Of a stretch of 64,000 nt of DNA, positions 59,123 through 64,000 are shown one piece after another; positions within the stretch are counted from its first letter, which is position 1, and every line of letters starts with the position of its first letter. A program made the translations under genes and the position numbers. The notes under the pieces were generated by a model, which was not told the DNA's origin, did not search any database, and was given only the letters and a program-made list of their open reading frames with translations. The stretch comes from Punica granatum (Eukaryota > Streptophyta > Magnoliopsida > Myrtales > Lythraceae): positions 5,228,982 through 5,292,981 of the forward strand of contig NC_045134.1 of NCBI RefSeq assembly GCF_007655135.1, written 5' to 3'.

Positions 59123-59944
59123 AACGTGTTGGTTTCTTATGGGTCTTCTTCCCCCTTCTGGGCTTTGTAAAGGGCAGAAACTGATGGGAGGGGAGCTCAT
59201 GGGATAGAAATAAAATTGGTCCATGTCTCTTGCCATTAAGAATGGCAGACTTGGAGGTTTGCTTTAGATTGTGAGAAGAGTGGGCTTTGGCAGAGCTAAT
59301 GTAATAGAACGTCTCGAAAAGATGAATCCTAGTGTAAAACCGAACAACCCGTGCTCAGATCAGGAGCATGGGGCTTTCTTTCAACGGTTGGCTATATTAT
59401 ACGAAACAGCAGTTCCATCCTCAGCCCTTTCCGAGAAGTTAACACCCTCGTCCTCTTATCCGAAACAGCTTCAAATCTGTCCTCTCATCATTAATGAAAT
59501 CAGCCTAATTCTTGGGGCATTGCTTGCTCAAAAATTTACTGGATCTGTTCATTCCAGTTACGACGAATGTGGCCTTACTGATATTGGCATGACCGAACAC
59601 AATAAGGCACATCATCACATCACTCTCCGCTCCCAACTCTTTAACTTATCGAAAGTGAGTGCACCAAGCAGTTCAGTGATTTTATTGTAACACGATAAAA
59701 CACCACCAGATCGATTTAAACTGATGGAAGAATTTCAGTAATTTATATCGTTCTACAGTAGACTTGAGCACTCGCACTAATCACTGGCTGCAAGATGATA
59801 AGACAATCTTTGCCAAAACAAAGTTTCCATTTACGGATCTAATGACATGTAATCTTCTACATATATACAACAGAATCTGAGATCGTCGAAGGAATCTAAT
59901 GGATTAAGAAGACGTACTAGAATCAACCATCTTATTACGAACCA
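59123..59944. other. Convergent 3' region between subtilase and G-gamma gene
   Basis: Probably 3' UTRs of both genes. The open frame 59271-59690 (+) lacks any domain I recognise and lies directly after the subtilase end, so I treat it as non-coding. Confidence 0.45.
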
Positions 59945-61497
59945 CTAGTAGCACGTATAGCACAGGTTACAACTACAGCACGTTCCTTTACAACTGAAAC
60001 AGTCGGTCTTTACCTTTGGGCATTTAGGCCAACAACATCTCCATCTGCAGCAGTTGCTAGTCAGGCATGAAGGAAACCGGAAACTGCAGCTACAGCAGCA
60101 GCAACTTTGGAAACAATCTTTCATGCCTTTACAGCAATTGGAACAACGAGGGCAGGAGCAGCACCGTGGCTTAGGTATCGAACATTGGAAACATGGAGGG
60201 CACTTGCACGAACAGCAGGATCCACAGTCGCAGCAGCAGCAGGGTGTTTCTAAGGAGAGAGGGCACAGGGAGTAACAGCAGCAGCAGATCCACGAGAAAC
60301 TAAAGCAGGACCATCCACTGCACCAGCAAGGAGTGATGCTCCGTTAGATAGATAATACAATGAAACTCTAATATCAGAGCGCTTATGATTTCAAATGGAT
60401 CCGGTAGCATTAAAAAGGAGCACATGAAAGTCGAACCTGAGCCATTTCCAAAAGCGACGGGATTTACGTTTTTTCTGAGTTCTGCATCAAAGGAAAGCAA
60501 ACACGATCATAACCATAATCTCTTCCTAATCTCATTTTTCCAGGGGAAAAGAACTCTCGGATATTCCTTACGTCAGTATTAGAGGATCCGAATTTGCCAC
60601 GACGAAGTCCGTGACCCTGCAACCCATCGAGTAAGCCAAACAGTACACGAAATGAAAAACATCTTGGATATTCAGTAAAACGAGTCAAAGTAAACACGAG
60701 CTATAAACGAAGACGTACTCTTTGCATGACCGTGAAGCCGGTTGAAGGCTGTTGACAGATTTCAGTTCCTCCTGCTCACATATCACAAACAATCCAAGAT
60801 CACCATGCTGCAGTTAGCTCTCGAATACACGCTCGACTCAAAAACGAATGACCTCACCAAGATTAAAATTTAGCCTGCTTATATTCACCGATTTTTCCAC
60901 AAACTAATGACCCGTTTGTTGACTTCATCAGATTCCAAGGAAACAACAACTGTTGCTGTTTCAGAACAATGTCCAAAGAAACAAACCGTTCTTTCCACTT
61001 TGCTCCTAAAGAATTCTCAGCTCCGCGGCAAACCAATGACATCACAAAGCAAAGAACCAAAACAAAAGAAAAGGAAAATGTGCACTTTCTTGTCGGGGGC
61101 CAATTGCCGCAAACTAATCCAGCTCGGCTCGGCGTGGCCCCACGAGGCAGTTCCGGTGGCAAAATCTGCACTTTACTTCGATTGGACAGCAAAAACAATA
61201 GTCCTCCTCCCACCAAGACCAAGGAAAGCTTTCCTTTTTCTAGTGCCATTGGCTCATTTTTTATAATCGAGCAATGTTAATTAATTGACTAATTAAAGTA
61301 TTTGTCATAAATGATGATAATTATTTTATAATATAAGAACAGAAGCCCACCTCAAGGAAACGAATTTCTCTCTCAAGCATCTGGACTCTGGCGGCCTCCC
61401 GGCGCTTCCCGTACAGGTCGGGGTACTCCGGCGGCGACCTCGGGCATGGCGGCGGCAGCGACGGCACCGTCGAGGAGCAGCCCGACCGGCCTGCCAT
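59945..61497 (-). CDS. Type C heterotrimeric G-protein gamma subunit, AGG3/GS3-like, 5 exons, 227 aa
   Basis: Exons in transcript order: 61351-61497, 60719-60771, 60572-60616, 60437-60481, 59945-60338 (684 nt). The G-gamma head reads EYPDLYGKRREAARVQMLER then EIRFLE|EELKSVNSLQPASR, matching the AGG3/GS3 OSR-type region that binds G-beta; next comes VTDFVVANSDPLIL and a basic TTQKKRKSRRFWKWLR stretch. The last exon is extraordinarily cysteine-rich: about 44 Cys in 130 residues, many as CC or CCCC clusters. Family members control organ and seed size and stress responses at the plasma membrane. The start MAGRSGCSS was chosen as the nearest Met before the conserved block; an upstream in-frame Met (61542) would add 15 residues. 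The five micro-exon borders all obey GT-AG. Confidence 0.9.
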
Positions 61498-63675
61498 AAC
61501 CTGCGAGAGGTGCACCTTCTTCCTCCCAACTTCCCCCCTCAAGCTGCCTCAGCTGCCTCTGCTCCCTGCTCTGCTCTGTCAACTCCACATGCAAGCAAAA
61601 GACTCTACCCAGAAAAAGAAGCTTTGCAGAGAGAGAGAGAGAGAGAATCAAGGAAATGGAGAGAGAGAGAGATAAATGGCTCAGCCCCGAAATGTAGAAA
61701 CAGTGTCAGTGGCAGTGGTACTCAGCAATAATAGCAGCCAGAGCCAGCAGAAGTGACTGTTGAAGAATTGCTTGCTTAGCTTTCCTTTGCTTAGCCACTT
61801 ACCCAAAAAAAAAAAAAGAGAAGACTTTGGTTGCAAATATTAATTATGAACTGCCCAAAATTTATATATAAATAATATATAATTAAAACTAAAACTTATT
61901 TGTGTATTTAATTCGAGCATTTTGATGTACTGCTGCCAGCGCCAGCCATGCCATCCTAGTTGTCTACGCATTCATTCATTGTTAACAAGAATGTCACGAC
62001 ATCGTAAACACATTGCCACCGGCCCCGCACCCGGAGAGCTAAACACGGCAATACGGTACGGGGCCGTGGCCTCGTGACTTCGGGTTAGTGAGGCCGAGTC
62101 TTTATTGGGTTAGGATAGAGGGGGTGGCAGTGGCAGGGGATGTAAATAGGGGGAAGTGGAGGGGGCAAGTAGGAGACAGAATAAAATGGAGGTGGGTCTG
62201 CAGAAAACTGGAGGAGGCTGAAACTGAAAGCAGCAGGTGCATGAATGCACGGAAAAATCAGAAATTTTAATTTCCACTCCTCATAAAACGCTTACCGATA
62301 TATTTCGTTTTTGGCTTGCAGGGCCTTAATAAAATAAACAATTTTGAGAAAATAATACAAATGCAGTAACATATGATCTCGTCCGAATATTTCAGGGTCG
62401 GTTCTTGTTAATAGAAGCAAGAACCTGTGTCTCCTCATTTAACTTTTCATTTTCTTCTACTAAATTCATGATCTCTTTTATGACTTATAAAGAAAATACA
62501 AATGGCTTTTTTGAAAAAAAAAGATGAATATGAATAAAGTGCAGAAAATCAGCGCGAAAGAGAAAAAAGGAAAAGATAATAAGGCTAAAAAGGGAGCCAT
62601 TATGAGATCTGACCTTCTTCAAGACAGCCCAGTTGAAACAGAGTACTGCGGCCATAATAATAATAATTTTGTTTAAGTAAATAAATAAATGGCAATTATT
62701 GATTATATTAATAATAATAATAATAATAATAATACCAGACAATAGTACTGAGTTGCATTTGCTCAATACATTACATACAATAAAATAAAACAAGTTGAAA
62801 AAATACATAAATTGAAAATAAGATGCAGTTAAGAAAATTCATAACAATAACAATAATAGAATGGGAAAAGGCTGCAGAGGTAGCAAGGGGAAGTGTGTAC
62901 GGCGGCGTTTGCAGTAAAGTAAAAAAAAGCATTTGAGTTAGATTTGCCCTTCAAGTGTCTTCTCTATTATACAGTAGAAAGAACTTTTTTCGAAAATCTC
63001 CTCCCCCCCTCTCTCTCTCTACCCTCTCCCACAATGATAGAGAGATAAAGTAGAAGAATTATGTCACTCCAATTTGGCTCCTCAAGTTCTCTCATCGTCT
63101 CCGTTTGCTCCCGTGGTGGTAATTGTTCTATGTTCACTTCGGGAATGGATCGAGGGAAGGAGGCGGAGGGAGGCAGTCGCCCCTTTAAACCTTTGTCATT
63201 ATAAGAAAACTTTTATATACGATAGTTCAATTTTTAATGGAATGCCTCTTATTCATTCCATAATTCAAAAGCATTACCATATTATGTTTTCCCTCAAAAA
63301 GTTCGCTCCCCTCGATGCAAATCCTGACTCTTGTCCCTGTCTATGTTGATTCAGCTGTTTATTAATTGTCAGTGCCAGCCAAGATATTATGGAAATGTAA
63401 GTTGAATCTGGCGATCATTACAAATTGTGACAATGTAAGAATTTAAACACGTCATAAAAATCATAACATTTCATTTGATATTTTCCTTCAGTATTGAATG
63501 ATTCTAGTGTAGTTCTAAAGTCAGTTCTCTTTATCGGCTACCGCTCCTCCGAGTGGTGATCGCGACACCGGCACCCGAGTCACGAATGACAAACAAAAAG
63601 TGATCAACTAGAAGGGTTTAATTAGGTAAGATAGAAATTTCAGGGGGTAAATTGATATCAATGAGAAATGGTGTT

Positions 63676-63728
<53 letters not shown>

Positions 63729-64000
63729 TGGTCATTGAATAGACAGTGGAGGGAAGCTCGAGAAGAACGATGTCGTGCCCTCTCTGACTACACGTGACAG
63801 CTGCGTAGGAAAGAGAACAGCTGCTTTCCTTTCTGCCCATCCATCTTCTCTATCTGCCCTCCTTTTCTTTCTTTTTCATTTTTTTCTTTTTGTTTTTTTG
63901 AAAAAAAATTCAGATGGCAACGACTACAAAAATTTGGGAATTGGGAGGGTTTGCAATTTATGATTCATCACTGGATTGAAATTTGCAAATCGAGTTCTCG
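61498..64000. other. Upstream region of the G-gamma gene; microsatellite-rich intergenic DNA
   Basis: The 5' leader side (61500-61700) holds GA repeats at 61628-61646 and 61662-61671. Further microsatellites: (ATA/AAT)n at 62704-62733 and a long (CT)n at about 63679-63722. Poly(A) at 61806-61818. About 63180-63340 shares phrases with about 47090-47260 (dispersed repeat remnant). No gene supported to the end of the window. Confidence 0.45.
63679..63727. repeat. (CT)n microsatellite
   Basis: More than 20 consecutive CT units, the longest simple repeat in the window. Confidence 0.95.

Noticed and set aside
59271..59690. 139-codon + strand frame after the subtilase
   Set aside because: No domain, no splice context, and it lies where the subtilase 3' UTR is expected.
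1..64000. CRISPR arrays, operons, phage or plasmid features
   Set aside because: Gene structure with introns, a nuclear tRNA and plant transposons show eukaryotic nuclear DNA; no regularly spaced repeat array was seen.

Overview
This window is nuclear DNA from a flowering plant, most likely a eudicot. It has AT-rich spacers, compact multi-exon genes with GT-AG introns, many plant DNA transposons and plant-specific gene families (PGG-domain ankyrin protein, RIPK-type receptor-like cytoplasmic kinase, subtilase, cysteine-rich type C G-gamma). I cannot name the species. Exon-intron models below were built by hand from splice signals, reading-frame continuity and family similarity; every complete model closes in frame.

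Layout. 1-946: 3' end of an ITN1/ACD6-like ankyrin-PGG gene (+). 1705-2976: four-exon conserved plant gene of unknown function (-). 3.7-15.7 kb: a segmental duplication in which the upstream region and 5' leader of the TTLL12 gene occur twice. Copy A (3.7-9.8 kb) has no coding part and was later invaded by a LINE and a Helitron-like element; copy B (13.7-15.7 kb) drives the live gene. A Mutator-type MITE and a TRIM-like element lie between the copies. 15751-20586: TTLL12-like gene (+, 15 exons), converging with a FIP1-like gene (-, 14 exons, 21012-26291). 27-35 kb: gene-poor, with two more Mutator-type elements. 35336-37561: RIPK-like kinase (+, 5 exons). 38-39 kb: hAT-like repeat and a local direct duplication. 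39866-43323: cysteinyl-tRNA synthetase (-, 7 exons) with a 14-residue minisatellite tail, followed by tRNA-Ser(GCU) (-). 44-55 kb: repeat-rich desert (tandem SINE-like units, CACTA-like element, LINE 3' fragment, hAT-like arms). 54.6-59.1 kb: a broken copy of the promoter and signal-peptide start of a subtilase, then the intact SBT1.8-like gene (+, 3 exons). 59945-61497: AGG3/GS3-like G-gamma subunit (-, 5 exons). 61.5-64 kb: its upstream region, rich in microsatellites.

The genes do not form a pathway. From memory of Arabidopsis locus numbers, SBT1.8 (At2g05920), RIPK (At2g05940) and FIP1 (At2g06005) are close neighbours there too, so the window appears to keep an ancestral block interrupted by TTLL12, CysRS and transposons. 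The most unusual non-coding structure is a 95-nt near-perfect hairpin kept in both copies of the TTLL12 upstream duplication.
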